DNA of 55,335 nucleotides from Salisaeta longa DSM 21114 (GTDB lineage Bacteria; Bacteroidota; Rhodothermia; Rhodothermales; Salinibacteraceae): positions 1 to 55,335 of the forward strand of contig NZ_ATTH01000003.1 in NCBI RefSeq assembly GCF_000419585.1. The letters run 5' to 3'. The translations under genes and the position numbers were made by a program. Under the pieces are notes generated by a model. That model was not told the origin of the DNA. It did no database searches and saw nothing but the letters and a program-made list of their open reading frames with translations. Shown here in pieces: positions 9,992-19,583 of the stretch (position 1 is its first letter; every line of letters starts with the position of its first letter).

Positions 9992-10801
9992 TTATTTGAC
10001 CTGGTTTTGGGTGCCAACAGGCGTTAACACAGCTTGACCACGCAGCTGTGACACGGACCACCGATCGCTGGCGCGCACACGATCGAGCAAAACGTTCTTG
10101 GCAGATTGGGGCTGAAACAGATACATCCATCCGATGGGGTGACTGGGCCATGCTCGGCCCTTTGTACGCCACGAATAGAGAGCCCCTAGGTGCAACGGTG
10201 GAAAGTCGATCGTAGGGGTGGTTCCTTTATCATCGTATGGCCTCTTGAGGACTCCGATGTCACGTAAAACGGATCGAAAGCCCTGTGCCCAACGATGGAG
10301 CGTCGAATCGGCATATTCAATTTCCGAGCCGTTGTCATATCGAAACGAAGATAGCACTTCCCGAACTATTTTGGGCGACACGTCCCATTCCGCTCGATCA
10401 ACGCCCTGTCGACGAAGAAGCTCATGAAGAACAAACCGAAACAGGTTGTCTTCTTGAATGAGATAGAAGTAGAAAAGCTGTGCTTTAGCCTGCTCCGTTG
10501 GGCACTCATCGACCAGTTCTGCAAGACGTGTAACTGGGGGCAGTACTGACGCCCCAGCAAGCAGGCGGCGCTTGATGATCCTGAAGATTTTTTGCGCACT
10601 CGATCGCGAGCCCCGCTCGTGGACTCGGTTGTCGTGCCAATGCCTCTTTACTTCGCTCCAGTTACGATACCTGGCATAGAGCGCTGCAACCTCTGCGGTT
10701 CTCTTCGTAAGAAGCCCTGCTTCCGTCAGCGACACGGAAACGTCGTCTACAGCGGGCGCAGCGCTACGCAGAAGGGTGTTTTGCTCGTCAGAACCAGCCA
10801 T
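9992..10801 (-). CDS. brxA: BrxA-like protein (DUF1819)
   Basis: A 269-aa protein with the DUF1819/BrxA layout. It has an early winged-helix-like region (SLTEAGLLTKRTAEVAALY), a basic helix with KIFRIIKRRL, the segment QLFYFYLIQEDNLFRFVLHE, and a C-terminal helical part. BrxA is a small DNA-binding component found at the head of several BREX operons. It is the first gene of the leftward operon here; the 150 bases upstream hold no gene and must contain the promoter, but no convincing box was recognised. No BrxR/WYL regulator is present next to it. Confidence 0.82.
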   Translation of the reverse strand: MAGSDEQNTLLRSAAPAVDDVSVSLTEAGLLTKRTAEVAALYARYRNWSEVKRHWHDNRVHERGSRSSAQKIFRIIKRRLLAGASVLPPVTRLAELVDECPTEQAKAQLFYFYLIQEDNLFRFVLHELLRRQGVDRAEWDVSPKIVREVLSSFRYDNGSEIEYADSTLHRWAQGFRSVLRDIGVLKRPYDDKGTTPTIDFPPLHLGALYSWRTKGRAWPSHPIGWMYLFQPQSAKNVLLDRVRASDRWSVSQLRGQAVLTPVGTQNQVK

Positions 10802-10952
10802 CCGGGAGAGTGGCGATCAAAGTTGATATGAAACATTTCTGTTTACCTTCGAGCCGTTTTGTTGTTCGACGCAGATTGTGCACCGAGGAAACCAAAGCGC
10901 TACCGGTGGTGCATTTGATCTCAGGTGTATCCGTTCATTGAGTAGTGCTTCG

Positions 10953-11427
10953 TCACGGGATGTATGTCGGGTAGAGGCGCTTCAGCTTCACACGGGCATC
11001 GCCGGTGGCAAACTGCCAGTCCACTCCGTGCTGATTCGTCGTCTGTGTTGCAGTCCAGGCCGTGCTCTCGGCCTTGAGGGTCTGTAGGTTCGGCACCCGC
11101 TCGGAAAGCCCCTGCCGCACGAGAAGACTCAGTTCGATTTCGGCTATCCCCATAAATTTCTACGCGAGCCAACTGCCATGCCGGGGCGTGTTTACGATGT
11201 CGAGGCACCAGGTAATCGCGCGTGCCCGCTCAGGGGCAAAGACCTCGTAGAGCACCAAGAGCTTGTGCGGCGACAGGTTGTCCTGCACCAGCGTAATCCG
11301 CTCGGCCTCCGGATACACCGTCTCGGCGAGGTGGGTACGCCCAGGCAAGGCGGTCTTGCCTGGGCTCCAGAAGTACCTCGCGCCGCGCGCCCAGCGGTTC
11401 GCTCAGCAAGTAGAGCACACCCACTCC
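10953..11427 (-). pseudogene. IS630-family transposase remnant
   Basis: Minus-strand translation gives the C-terminal DDE region of an IS630-type transposase: LVQDNLSPHK (second catalytic Asp), NTPRHGSWLA, AEIELSLLVRQ (catalytic Glu) and DWQFATGDARVKLKRLYP. An in-frame TAG follows HGSWLA near 11160. Upstream, the segment GVLYLLSEPLGARREVLLEP near 11424-11365 is in another frame, showing a frameshift. The N-terminal half is missing. This is a dead fragment upstream of the BREX operon, probably left from an insertion event. No intact terminal inverted repeats were recognised. Confidence 0.8.
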
Positions 11428-11498
11428 GGCCCGCTCCTTGCGGGCTTACTCCAGCAGAGGCCTCTAACTTGCCCACCACTGCGTCCTCTCCCTCGCCA

Positions 11499-11514
11499 TG
11501 TCTCGCGCGAGACA
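11499..11514. repeat. Dispersed parS-like palindrome, copy 1 (perfect)
   Basis: TGTCTCGCGCGAGACA, an exact 16-bp palindrome between the transposase remnant and the polymerase-like gene. The same sequence recurs at 16636, 20083 and 32337, with variants at 14035, 14191, 15343 and 42711. Confidence 0.85.
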
Positions 11515-11557
11515 TAATCCCACCTTTCAGTGGCGCAGCTCCCTCAAAGTCGGCAGC

Positions 11558-13399
11558 CTAGCCGAACGCGTCGCTGACAGCAGACGGGCAATAATCGACC
11601 GAGAGTTGCGTCTGAATTGATGTTTTACACCCAAAGGCATCCTCGACGTCCTTAAGCCCCTTTTGAAAGGCGCTTTGAAGCGTGGTAAGGGTTTTTCGAT
11701 AACGACTCGGCCGATCCGTTTTCTTCGGACGAACGGTAATTCCGTCGTGCTGCCAGAGGTAGAGCAGCATAGTGCTGTTGCCGAGCGCCTCTTTGCCAAC
11801 AGGGAGCATGGCCATCATCTCGGCAGCCTGCATGTAATCGGAAAGCATCGAACTCACGTTCCTGGGCTCGTCCGCGTTTTGAGTCCGCAGGGGGATCCAG
11901 CGTCCGAATCCATCTCTGATGCCGCGGTCGCGTCTGATGGCGCGAAACAGCTCTTTCCGAGCTTTGAGCAACTCCTGAAAGGCAGGATGGGCAAGTATCC
12001 GATTGGTGACAGTTTCCACGTTCTCTACGCCAAAGTGCTTGCGCACATCGGTTCGTAAGCTTTTAAACCTTGCCTTTCCAGCCTTCGACCCCCTTGTTAT
12101 TGTCAGCCTGCGAAGGTTCCTCTCCGACATTCCGAAAACCATTGAGTAGGTCATTGTCTTGCAGATCGCCTTGGTAGGCGCCCGATTGTTACCTAGATCA
12201 GCTTGCGGGAACGCCTGTTCAAGATAATCATGCAGCACGTCCCACCACGTCTGCTCAGAGGCGGTGCACGTTGACAAGATTCCTTGCAACGTAGGCAAAT
12301 CCCATAAAGCTGCTGCAAGTGCAAGCTGTATCGAGTCGGCATCGATCTCCAAGCAATCCTCGAAAAGATGACGACGCCACGCTTTGGGCAATTGCGCAAG
12401 CGAGAGGCCGAACGGTGATAGGCGAAGGGTTCGGTCCGTTGCCTTATACAGGGGCACGGGATGCCGCTGGGTGTGCTCCAGTACTTGAACTACATGCTCC
12501 GGCACCCCTGAACACGCTTTATGGCCACTTTTTCTACTTTCCAGGCAATGGCGCCCTACCTTATTTACAGTTCGTTTAATCCGCTTCGTAAATCGATTTG
12601 GGCTCAGATCGTTAAGTTGACGCTTGAACGAGTGAATATCCTCAATGTCGTGCGTTCGCGCAGAATCGCTTTCTGACGCTTTTGCTTTCTTCTCTTGGCG
12701 CTTCTTTGCCAAGCCACTTTTGCCTAATCGCCGACCGGTTCGAGCATCGATCAGATCAGCGTCGTCCATTTTCAGAGCACGTATTTTCTCTTTATCGAAG
12801 GCTGTTTCGAGATCTGGAGCCAATTTGAGGTTCTTGATTAGCGTCTTATTTCGCTTAGGTGCAGCTGGTTCAATCTCCATGGGGATATGTTTCTCTATTT
12901 CCGCTAGACGCTCCTGGACTCTGGTTTTGTGGTGTTTTGCCAAGGTGAGATCACCAAGCACCAGGGCGGCTTCTTGCTCTCCAAAGCAAATGAATTCACC
13001 CTCGCCTCGGGGGTCAATCGCGGAATAAAGCCGCATACATATGATAGCTAAGCGTGAGAATTCGCTTGAGAAAATAGGACTTGGGAGATGATCCCTAAGC
13101 GCTGCCCACAGCTCAGGCGTAACGAGAGATTCAAACCTCAGAGGAGAGCTTCGTTTTGGCGGAGCCCCCGATATGCATCTTTCCCTTTTTACACTGCTTT
13201 CTCCCTTTCTTTTGTTACTTGCCGTGCAGGAGGACGCTAAATCTACAGAGGACTCGCTTGCATCTTCCTTCAGCCCAGTTGCCGCTTTTGGTATGGGCTT
13301 TCCTAATGGGATATCTTTTGTTCTGTGCTTTACCGGAATGCCCTTTGTGCTCTGGATAATTCTTCTCTCTGAGTCGCAGTAATCCATGTTACTATCCAT
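11558..13399 (-). CDS. Divergent family-A DNA polymerase-like replication protein
   Basis: A 613-aa protein whose C-terminal half carries recognisable family-A polymerase motifs. Motif A is EIDADSIQLALAAALW with D353. The O-helix (motif B) has K410, K414, Y418 and F422 at the four-residue spacing of Arg754/Lys758/Phe762/Tyr766 in E. coli Pol I, followed by GMS. Motif C is LWQHDGITV (H551, D552), with Gly where Pol I has Glu. The spacings (about 61 residues A to B, 138 B to C) fit the fold. The first 300 residues are basic and low in complexity, with no exonuclease motifs visible. It probably acts in plasmid DNA synthesis together with the primase-like protein at 40758. ATG at 13399 is the first start in the frame. 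No close family name is known to me. Confidence 0.68.
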   Translation of the reverse strand: MDSNMDYCDSERRIIQSTKGIPVKHRTKDIPLGKPIPKAATGLKEDASESSVDLASSCTASNKRKGESSVKRERCISGAPPKRSSPLRFESLVTPELWAALRDHLPSPIFSSEFSRLAIICMRLYSAIDPRGEGEFICFGEQEAALVLGDLTLAKHHKTRVQERLAEIEKHIPMEIEPAAPKRNKTLIKNLKLAPDLETAFDKEKIRALKMDDADLIDARTGRRLGKSGLAKKRQEKKAKASESDSARTHDIEDIHSFKRQLNDLSPNRFTKRIKRTVNKVGRHCLESRKSGHKACSGVPEHVVQVLEHTQRHPVPLYKATDRTLRLSPFGLSLAQLPKAWRRHLFEDCLEIDADSIQLALAAALWDLPTLQGILSTCTASEQTWWDVLHDYLEQAFPQADLGNNRAPTKAICKTMTYSMVFGMSERNLRRLTITRGSKAGKARFKSLRTDVRKHFGVENVETVTNRILAHPAFQELLKARKELFRAIRRDRGIRDGFGRWIPLRTQNADEPRNVSSMLSDYMQAAEMMAMLPVGKEALGNSTMLLYLWQHDGITVRPKKTDRPSRYRKTLTTLQSAFQKGLKDVEDAFGCKTSIQTQLSVDYCPSAVSDAFG

Positions 13400-14034
13400 A
13401 TTATGCTAGAGGCTTTTTTCGGGGTGAGTGATTGGGATACCAATCGTGCTGGCCATCAGGCCCTTTGTCGCTGTCCTTTAGGTGCGGACTTGGGCGTAAG
13501 TGCCAAACGAATCGTATCCAAGACCTAACTTAGAGCGAGCAGCCCATAGCACCAAAAAAAGCCTTTCGTGTGGACCGAACGAGTGGACCGAACGAAGTGT
13601 GTGCTTAACAAGCACACGTCTAAAGCAGGTGGCGAGGGCGCACAACAGGCAGCATAAGGGGAAAACTGGAAATGCAAAAACGGAAGGTGCGCCGACAGCC
13701 CTCAAGGAGCGATTGGTCAATTAAATATGATGGCCCGATTTTACAGGGCTTTGTTGTTATTGTACTTACTTATACTATGTTCTTATTATAATACTGATAC
13801 ACTTACTAGTCTTTACTACTGTATTAGCATTATATATTATTAACAGAAAAAAAAGAAGATAGAAGAGCAGACAGCAAGATAGGATGGAACGGAAGCCCCC
13901 ATTATGCACGCTGCTATTTCTTACAAGCCTTTTCTCTTATGGCTTATAATTCTGCCCTGAACTGACGCAGAAGGATACTTGCGGGGTATGGGGACTGCTT
14001 AGATTCAGTGACAAAGAGTTCCCACAGTGCGAAA

Positions 14035-14052
14035 TGTCTCGCCGGCGAGACA
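14035..14052. repeat. Dispersed palindrome, expanded variant
   Basis: TGTCTCGCCGGCGAGACA is an exact 18-bp palindrome with the same arms as the 16-bp family but two extra central bases. Confidence 0.6.
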
Positions 14053-14190
14053 AGGAGTCCCACTCGCGAGATTTGGAAACGGCATCCTGATATTGCAGGA
14101 TTGGGAATACACCGATTGGTGACTAAACTATCTTAAACTGTCCCGCCAAGCACTCACGGGCTGAGCCCCCCAGCACCTAGGTTGCAAATC

Positions 14191-14206
14191 TGTCTCATTG
14201 CGAGAC
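14191..14206. repeat. Dispersed palindrome, degenerate variant
   Basis: TGTCTCATTGCGAGAC keeps both TCTC/GAGA arms of the family with a changed centre, 156 bases from the variant at 14035. Confidence 0.4.
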
Positions 14207-14437
14207 GCAGCGTTGCAAAAGATAGCGTCGCATCAAACGCCAAATATGACAGACGGTCCAACGGTCCCGGTGAACATCAGGAGTGTCTCTTGCGGTAGAC
14301 GAATCCGTTTGTTTTATTACCTGCGCATCATCTGAATCCTCTTTTTAATTCGGATACCTGTAAGGCACCGGACTGCTCTCAAATCGCTTACCCCCTAATC
14401 CACGTGGACACCTGTCCGCGAAAAGGCTACTCAACAT

Positions 14438-16057
14438 ATGACGCTCGTTTCACTGAAGGAAGCCCTCTACATCATTCGCCAAAGCGAAGATCTGCACAAG
14501 GGGGTTGTCTCGATATCGGCAGAGTACATCAAAAGCCGTATCGCAACGTCGCAGCAGGAAGCGCTTCAGCAACTAGACATTCGGTTTCGCGACCAGCACA
14601 GCATCATAAATGCCGAGGTAAGCACCTCAGGAATGCGCTACCAATGGGCAAACAGTTTCGCTCTACGTGGCGCAGACCTAAACGGAGAGACCAAGTATCT
14701 CGCGTTCGAGCCATCTCCTAAAATGAGCGTGAAAGCTGCGAGCTTTGGTGCGAAGGCGCTGCGATGGACACCGCGGCTGCTTTCTGTTGGCCTGATTGCG
14801 CCTGGGGCGTCTCTCGCTATAAACTACATTGGGAAGTGCCTTATCGACAAACTAGCAGAACGCATTGTCGATGGTAAGGTGAAGGAGTACCTGGATGCCC
14901 AGGGGTTTTATCTCGATGGAGATCGCTGGACCTTGGCCTTTAACGAAGAGCTGTTCAACAACCACCCTGCATTCACGCCAGTGGAAATCCCCTGGATTGG
15001 CAGAGGTGCTTTGTTTGGCGATGTTATTATCGTACGGCGCCTCATGCTGGAAGACGATGAGATGAGAGTACAATTGGGAATTAATCCTCTCATTGCGCAG
15101 ATGGCTCAGAAGCTTTACCCCAGTAGCATCGCAAGCGAGATCGGTGCGCTAGCGATTGCAGGCGGAGATGCTGTGCGCGACGAGCTGATCAGGTTGACGG
15201 AATTCAGTCCGAGAAGTATGCTGCCGGAGAACACGGCCCTTTCGAACAACCTTGCGCTGAATCCTCGGCAGTGGATAGACAAATGGGATGCCTCGCAAGA
15301 CACAAAGGCGGAGAATGACGCGGACGAAACTAAGCCTGAGGCAGTCTCGCGTGAGACAGAAGAGCAATCAACCCAGTGGTTCGAAGACATACCCTTCGCC
15401 AAGACCTTCGGTAAAGAAGAGGCAACTGAAAACTTGGCGACCGAAGCGCTGGGAGAGAGCGAGGAACCGTCCCCTCCCAACCCGAGCAGCCCCTCTGAAG
15501 AAAGTAGCCCTTCGAAGAACGACCGGTCAAAAGATAACCAACCCGAAGAGAGCGCGGCTAAAAAGAAGTCGGCCGAAAAAGACACCTCCCAAAAGCTAAC
15601 GCAAGGAAGTTGGATTGGGGGATTGAAGGGCAGTATGTCAAATTCATGGAAGGCAACCAAGGACACCCAAAACAATGATGGAGACAATGAGGCAGCGTTA
15701 AGTCAAAACCTTGAACAAACGGATTCGGATTCTTCACCACTCTCCTTGATGGGCAGCACAGGCGCAGATATCCGGCGCGCTGTAGAAGAAAAGAAAGACT
15801 TGATGACAAACGCGCTCAAAACAGCAAAGGGGGCTGCGAGTGTGCCAAGCTTTCGACTTGGTAATTTTCAAAAAGCACTCGAATCAGGTGACGAGGAAAA
15901 ACTAGAAGCACAATACGATGCCAATCAACCTGAAGAGTTAATGGATGTTGAGTGGGCCGAGCACCTTGAAACAATGGATGTAGCCCCACCCAACGCACTG
16001 GTTGATGATTTTGGTCACTTCGAGTTGGTAGACTTTGCTCTAGACAACCTTCTTTGA
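14438..16057 (+). CDS. Hypothetical protein with hydrophobic segment and acidic low-complexity tail
   Basis: A 539-aa protein with no family that I recognise. Residues 1-100 look globular. A hydrophobic stretch near residues 110-140 (LLSVGLIAPGASLAINYIG) could be one membrane-associated helix. The globular part continues to about residue 290. Residues 290-430 are a low-complexity, Glu/Ser/Lys/Pro-rich linker, and the last 110 residues are acidic and end in a conserved-looking FGHFELVDFALDNLL. One copy of the dispersed palindrome (15343) lies inside the coding sequence and encodes AVSRETEE. The ATG at 14438 follows the 1-kb gene-free region. Acidic composition is consistent with a halophilic host. 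Function unknown. Confidence 0.6.
   Translation: MTLVSLKEALYIIRQSEDLHKGVVSISAEYIKSRIATSQQEALQQLDIRFRDQHSIINAEVSTSGMRYQWANSFALRGADLNGETKYLAFEPSPKMSVKAASFGAKALRWTPRLLSVGLIAPGASLAINYIGKCLIDKLAERIVDGKVKEYLDAQGFYLDGDRWTLAFNEELFNNHPAFTPVEIPWIGRGALFGDVIIVRRLMLEDDEMRVQLGINPLIAQMAQKLYPSSIASEIGALAIAGGDAVRDELIRLTEFSPRSMLPENTALSNNLALNPRQWIDKWDASQDTKAENDADETKPEAVSRETEEQSTQWFEDIPFAKTFGKEEATENLATEALGESEEPSPPNPSSPSEESSPSKNDRSKDNQPEESAAKKKSAEKDTSQKLTQGSWIGGLKGSMSNSWKATKDTQNNDGDNEAALSQNLEQTDSDSSPLSLMGSTGADIRRAVEEKKDLMTNALKTAKGAASVPSFRLGNFQKALESGDEEKLEAQYDANQPEELMDVEWAEHLETMDVAPPNALVDDFGHFELVDFALDNLL
15343..15358. repeat. Dispersed palindrome, copy within a coding sequence
   Basis: AGTCTCGCGTGAGACA differs from the 16-bp consensus at two positions and lies within the linker-coding part of the 14438 gene. 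Confidence 0.6.
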
Positions 16058-16635
16058 TAATCGTGGCTTTTGTCTAGCGCCGATATAAACAGCAGGCCAC
16101 CTGCAAGGCTTGAAGAAGGGATCGATTCACACACACCGAAGCAGCTTCAAGAGCCCCTCGGGCCCACAGAAGCTCCCGTGGGCCCCTCAAGCGCTTTGCA
16201 TGCGAAACCCACGGACAACCCTTCGCAAGATTTACAGAAGCGCCTGGAGCCTCTGAGCACCCTTCAGGAGGCTGGCTCGTTTTGGATAGCTCAGCTGCGC
16301 GCCGGAGGTCTTTTCACTATATGCTGTTTGCGAAGACACAGCGTCGGTTGCTAAGCGCCAGACCTCCTGCCAGCCTTAAGTAGGAGCCTTACGCTGCCGC
16401 GGCCGCCAACGCGAGGCTTGCAAAGCACGAAGTGCGCAAAATAGACTACGGGGTGAACGCGGCTTGCTCAGCCTTCTGCCAGGGGACTTGCATGCAGCGC
16501 CGGCCGAGAAGAACGCGCCTGAAGCCTTACGTAGTGCTTTGTCTGGCGAGGACGCTGATGAGATCGTCGATTGCGTACGTGGCGCGTTCCACGTGGTCTG
16601 AGGCGGTTAATACAAAGCCCTTTGCCTTGCGTCCG

Positions 16636-16651
16636 TGTCTCGCGCGAGACA
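16636..16651. repeat. Dispersed parS-like palindrome, copy 2 (perfect)
   Basis: TGTCTCGCGCGAGACA, extended by one more paired base on each side (16635-16652). Confidence 0.85.
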
Positions 16652-16860
16652 CAGCACAAAACATCAAAGGCAGGGAAGATCAAAAAGTAAAACGCTGAGG
16701 GGGGGCGAGGAGTAGCCTCTGTTGCCCATCACCATACCCAAGGTGGGGGCTGCCCTTCAGTAATCAAAAAAAGAGCAGGCTGGAGGCAGGGGCGGCTCAA
16801 AAATCAAATCGGAAATCGCGGTTAGATTTTATACACCTCTGTACCCTTACTCCTTAGGGT

Positions 16861-16917
16861 TACCTCTATACCTCTACTCTTATACTCTTATCCCTTTACC
16901 TCTATGCTTACCTCTAT
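16861..16917. repeat. Iteron-like TACCTCTAY repeats
   Basis: Four copies of TACCTCTAY begin at 16861, 16869, 16897 and 16909 within an almost purine-free strand. The spacing is irregular (8, 28 and 12 bases). They could be protein-binding iterons or simply slipped low-complexity sequence. Confidence 0.4.
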
Positions 16918-17108
16918 TCTATCCTTTGTTAGGTAAATTCCCCCAGCGCAGCAGTATTACAGTGGCGATTTTTCGGAATTAATTGCATTCGGAAGATGCC
17001 GCCTGCCTTTAATTCTGTTGAGCGCACTTTCTGCAAAGGAATTGTTAACAACTTGATGAAGAAACACCTAACAATTTTTGAGGGGGTTGATTTTTATCAG
17101 GCTAAGCA

Positions 17109-18041
17109 TTATAAGCCATAGATTCCATCGTCATGCCACCCGCTGGCCGCCGCCTTGCCCGGTGCATCTTCAACCATCTCCCCACCGAAGTACATGCGCC
17201 GGGCCATGTTTGCGTAGTTGCTCACCTGCAAAAAGTCATCCGTGCCCGTCTTTTGAAACTGGATCGTACGAGTCTTGTCGTTTACCTCCCTGGTGACGCG
17301 CATGTAATCCTGGAGGTGCTGCTTCGCGCGCTCGTCAGACCACTCCGGAAAAACAAACCGCCGCGCCTTTAGGTCGCGAATAAACTCATTGATGCTGGGC
17401 GTTTTGGGGAGTGCGTACTTTTCGCCTTGCGGGTCGTACTTCGTGCGCACCGTGCCTGTTGAGCTCCCGTAGTAGTGAAATGTGATGACCCGGTTGGGGT
17501 AGACTTTCTTCAGGCGCTGATTCTCGTTGTAGCCCATGCCGTAGTCACAACCCAGCACGGTGACGTTATAGCGCTCAATGAGCTCCACGATGCGCCTGAG
17601 CCGCAAATCCGGGTCTGTCCCAATAGTCCCCGAGAACTGTTCAGCGTGTATGAGCTTCAGTTTTCCGTTGTAGTAGGCGAAGATTCCCATCTTGGTGTAG
17701 GACGAGGTGGACTCATCGCTGCTCATGGCCCAGTCTAAGCCGCCGAACACCAAATTGGACCTATGCTCCTTCGCTATGGCGATCTCCTCATTCTCGGTAC
17801 GTGGGAGCCTGTAGGCGTCGCAACACGCGCGGATGTCCTTCTCAGTGATGGGTAGGTCCCCCGATTCGAAGGGCAGGCCCATAACCTCATTTACAAAACG
17901 GCGCTCGGAACACTCATCGAGCTTATCAAGGATGCTGTCGTTGTTGTCGGTCTTCCGGCGTGCCCAGCACTTTGCAGCACCTTGCCAAACCTTGCGGCGA
18001 CGTCCGCCTGAAGCCGCCCATGTCCTCTTCAGATCCTTTCT
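17109..18041 (-). pseudogene. Phage terminase large subunit, nuclease-domain remnant
   Basis: The minus strand is open from just after a TGA at 18042-18044 to the stop at 17109, but the first normal start is ATG at 17882. The product from there (257 aa) resembles the RNase H-like nuclease domain of a TerL. It has NLVFGGLDWAMSSDE (first catalytic Asp), a middle segment VLGCDYGMGYNENQRL and a late acidic HDDGIYGL. The part upstream of 17882 (RRKVWQGAAKCWARRK, ending ERRFVNEVMGLP) continues the TerL linker. The N-terminal packaging ATPase is missing. This is a remnant of a phage or phage-like element; the Rad52-like gene just beyond may share that origin. Confidence 0.65.
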
Positions 18042-18268
18042 TCAGCGTAAGGCCCCAGCCCGAATGGAGTAGCTACTGTCATGCCTGCAATTTCCGCGGC
18101 TTTCTGTGCACAATAGCAGTGCCAGCCTCACGCCTACAGGCACGCGATGGTGAAAGCATGTGAGACGTCGGCGGCTCTCGTTCGTCGACTCCTCTTGTTC
18201 ATGGATATATCCCTCTTGCCTGGGTGCTGTGGCAACTGCTTACTTCCGTTTACCAGTCACACAGCCGC

Positions 18269-18760
18269 ATGGACTCTCAAAATAAGAATCAGCACCAGAT
18301 TGACGACGACCTGTTGCCCCCCGGTGTTTGGAAGCTCCTGCAAGCGCCCTTCAAAAGGGACGATGTCGTCTTTCGTGATATGCAAATTGACAGCAGCGTC
18401 GGCCGTGGCCTATGCCGACCGGTCATTGACGAGTTCGCACTCTTTGATCGGTTCAATACTGTTCTTGGACCAGAGAACTGGAGCCTCAGTTTTTCTCACG
18501 AGACTGAAAACATCTATCGTTGCAGACTGACCATCGGTACAGCCCATCGCGACGGAATGGCCCGTGCCATCGACCCCCTCGAAGCCTGCCTTTCTGCAGT
18601 CCGGAAAGCGATGTTGCTCTTCGGGATCGGCGTAGGGCTACACGGACCGCCCGATATTTATGTCGAGCGCGCTTCTGGAGGACAGATCCTGAATGCTGAG
18701 GATATCCTAAACGATCTTGCCAGCATCGGGGCGATTCGGTCAGAATCTACTGAGGACTAA
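18269..18760 (+). CDS. Rad52-like single-strand annealing protein
   Basis: A 163-aa protein from the ATG at 18269; an earlier TTG/ATG-type start near 18224 adds an unlikely 15 residues. The core DEFALFDRFNTVLGPENW, followed by CRLTIGTAHRDGMARA, then EACLSAVRKAMLLFGIGVGL, matches the pattern of Rad52/DdrA-type annealing proteins (aromatic-rich first part, then a helix with Ala/Lys before an LFGIG loop). Such proteins anneal complementary single strands in phage or plasmid recombination. The acidic C-terminus ends in ESTED. It lies next to a broken terminase, which suggests a phage source. Family assignment is by eye. Confidence 0.6.
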   Translation: MDSQNKNQHQIDDDLLPPGVWKLLQAPFKRDDVVFRDMQIDSSVGRGLCRPVIDEFALFDRFNTVLGPENWSLSFSHETENIYRCRLTIGTAHRDGMARAIDPLEACLSAVRKAMLLFGIGVGLHGPPDIYVERASGGQILNAEDILNDLASIGAIRSESTED

Positions 18761-19583
18761 GTCCTGCTTCGCGATGAAGGGAGGCTGCTCACAGCAGCTT
18801 CTCTTTTTTTGCTTGCGAGACAACCAATGTTGCAAAACAATTGATAGATTGGCAGGATCCATTATACATATAAAAAGCTTTACTTTGTTACCTTTATTTT
18901 TGTAATGAAAATTATTTTTTATTAAAACAAGGGTATGGGACAAATAGTGGGGGGTGCAAAGTTTTGCACCCCTTCCCCTTAGATTGCCCTCTCGCACCTA
19001 TTACATTATATTGAGCTTACATTTTAATCTGTAGCCGATATACATTTCAAGTGCTTCACAATTTGCCACGAACGGGTACGATATAAGAGCGGATTGATGC
19101 CTATAATTGAAAAAATTGTATCTGTAAAACCAGCGCAATTGATATTTTACGTACTTGATCTGTCTCGCGATGGGACTTTTAGTGTGAGTTAAGAGCATTG
19201 TCCTCAATCGAGTGGAGCTTGAATGGGTGCTTCACTGACTTAAATTACGCTTTTCTTTCCGACTATGTTGCTAGTGTGAGATTCTATTTTCTCTTTACTG
19301 TCTGACTAAATAGCAGACTATGGAATGCCAAATTTATGTTGCTCATATATTTTTTGAGTGGCGTGCGTACACTTAGTTAATCTCATAAATATTTATTTTT
19401 GGGCCTGAGCTCAAGTATCCATAGACAAAATCAGATCTATTGGTGAAACATTTTGATTCTATTGCTCTTATATCGATTCAATAATCCGAAATTAAGCTGA
19501 TAAAATACGATAACTCGGAACAATATTAAGGTCGTCTTTTTTATACTGCCGTCGATAAAAATTACACAAAGTGCCGAAGACTC
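18761..19583. other. AT-rich intergenic region, no gene supported
   Basis: About 820 bases of clearly lower GC than most of the plasmid. It contains the strong inverted repeat at 18951-18972 and a half-site of the dispersed palindrome (TGTCTCGCGA at 19161). Short minus-strand frames here show no protein-like features. Confidence 0.5.
18951..18972. repeat. 22-bp near-perfect inverted repeat
   Basis: The arms GGGGTGCAAA and TTTGCACCCC are separated by two bases. The loop is too short for an ordinary terminator hairpin, so a protein-binding palindrome is more likely. It sits about 190 bases after the Rad52-like gene. Confidence 0.5.

Larger units (their letters stand above)
13400..14437. other. 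Gene-free region with AT-rich tract and palindromes; possible origin region
   Basis: About 1 kb without a convincing gene. It holds a strongly AT-rich tract at roughly 13735-13865 and two variants of the dispersed palindrome (14035-14052 and 14191-14206). It separates the divergently transcribed polymerase-like gene and the 14438 gene, so it must contain promoters for both. An AT-rich tract beside a replication-type gene would suit an origin, but no DnaA boxes or clear iterons were found. Confidence 0.4.
16058..17108. other. Gene-poor region with repeat-rich pyrimidine tract
   Basis: About 1 kb between the 14438 gene and the terminase remnant. A TTG-started frame at 16070-16354 (94 codons) is open but has no recognisable features, so I do not call it. 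The region holds a perfect copy of the dispersed palindrome (16636) and a run of TACCTCTAY repeats (16861-16917), and ends in AT-rich sequence. The repeats make it a second candidate for a replication or partition site. Confidence 0.35.

Noticed and set aside
11178-11561. Plus-strand open frames over the transposase remnant
   Set aside because: The minus strand clearly encodes decayed IS630 transposase.
13478-13724. Overlapping open frames on both strands (about 75-80 codons)
   Set aside because: Neither has a recognisable domain or a natural composition; a hydrophobic run in the minus frame looks accidental.
16070-16354. 94-codon TTG-started frame
   Set aside because: Low complexity, weak start and no family resemblance; left as uncertain in the intergenic entry.
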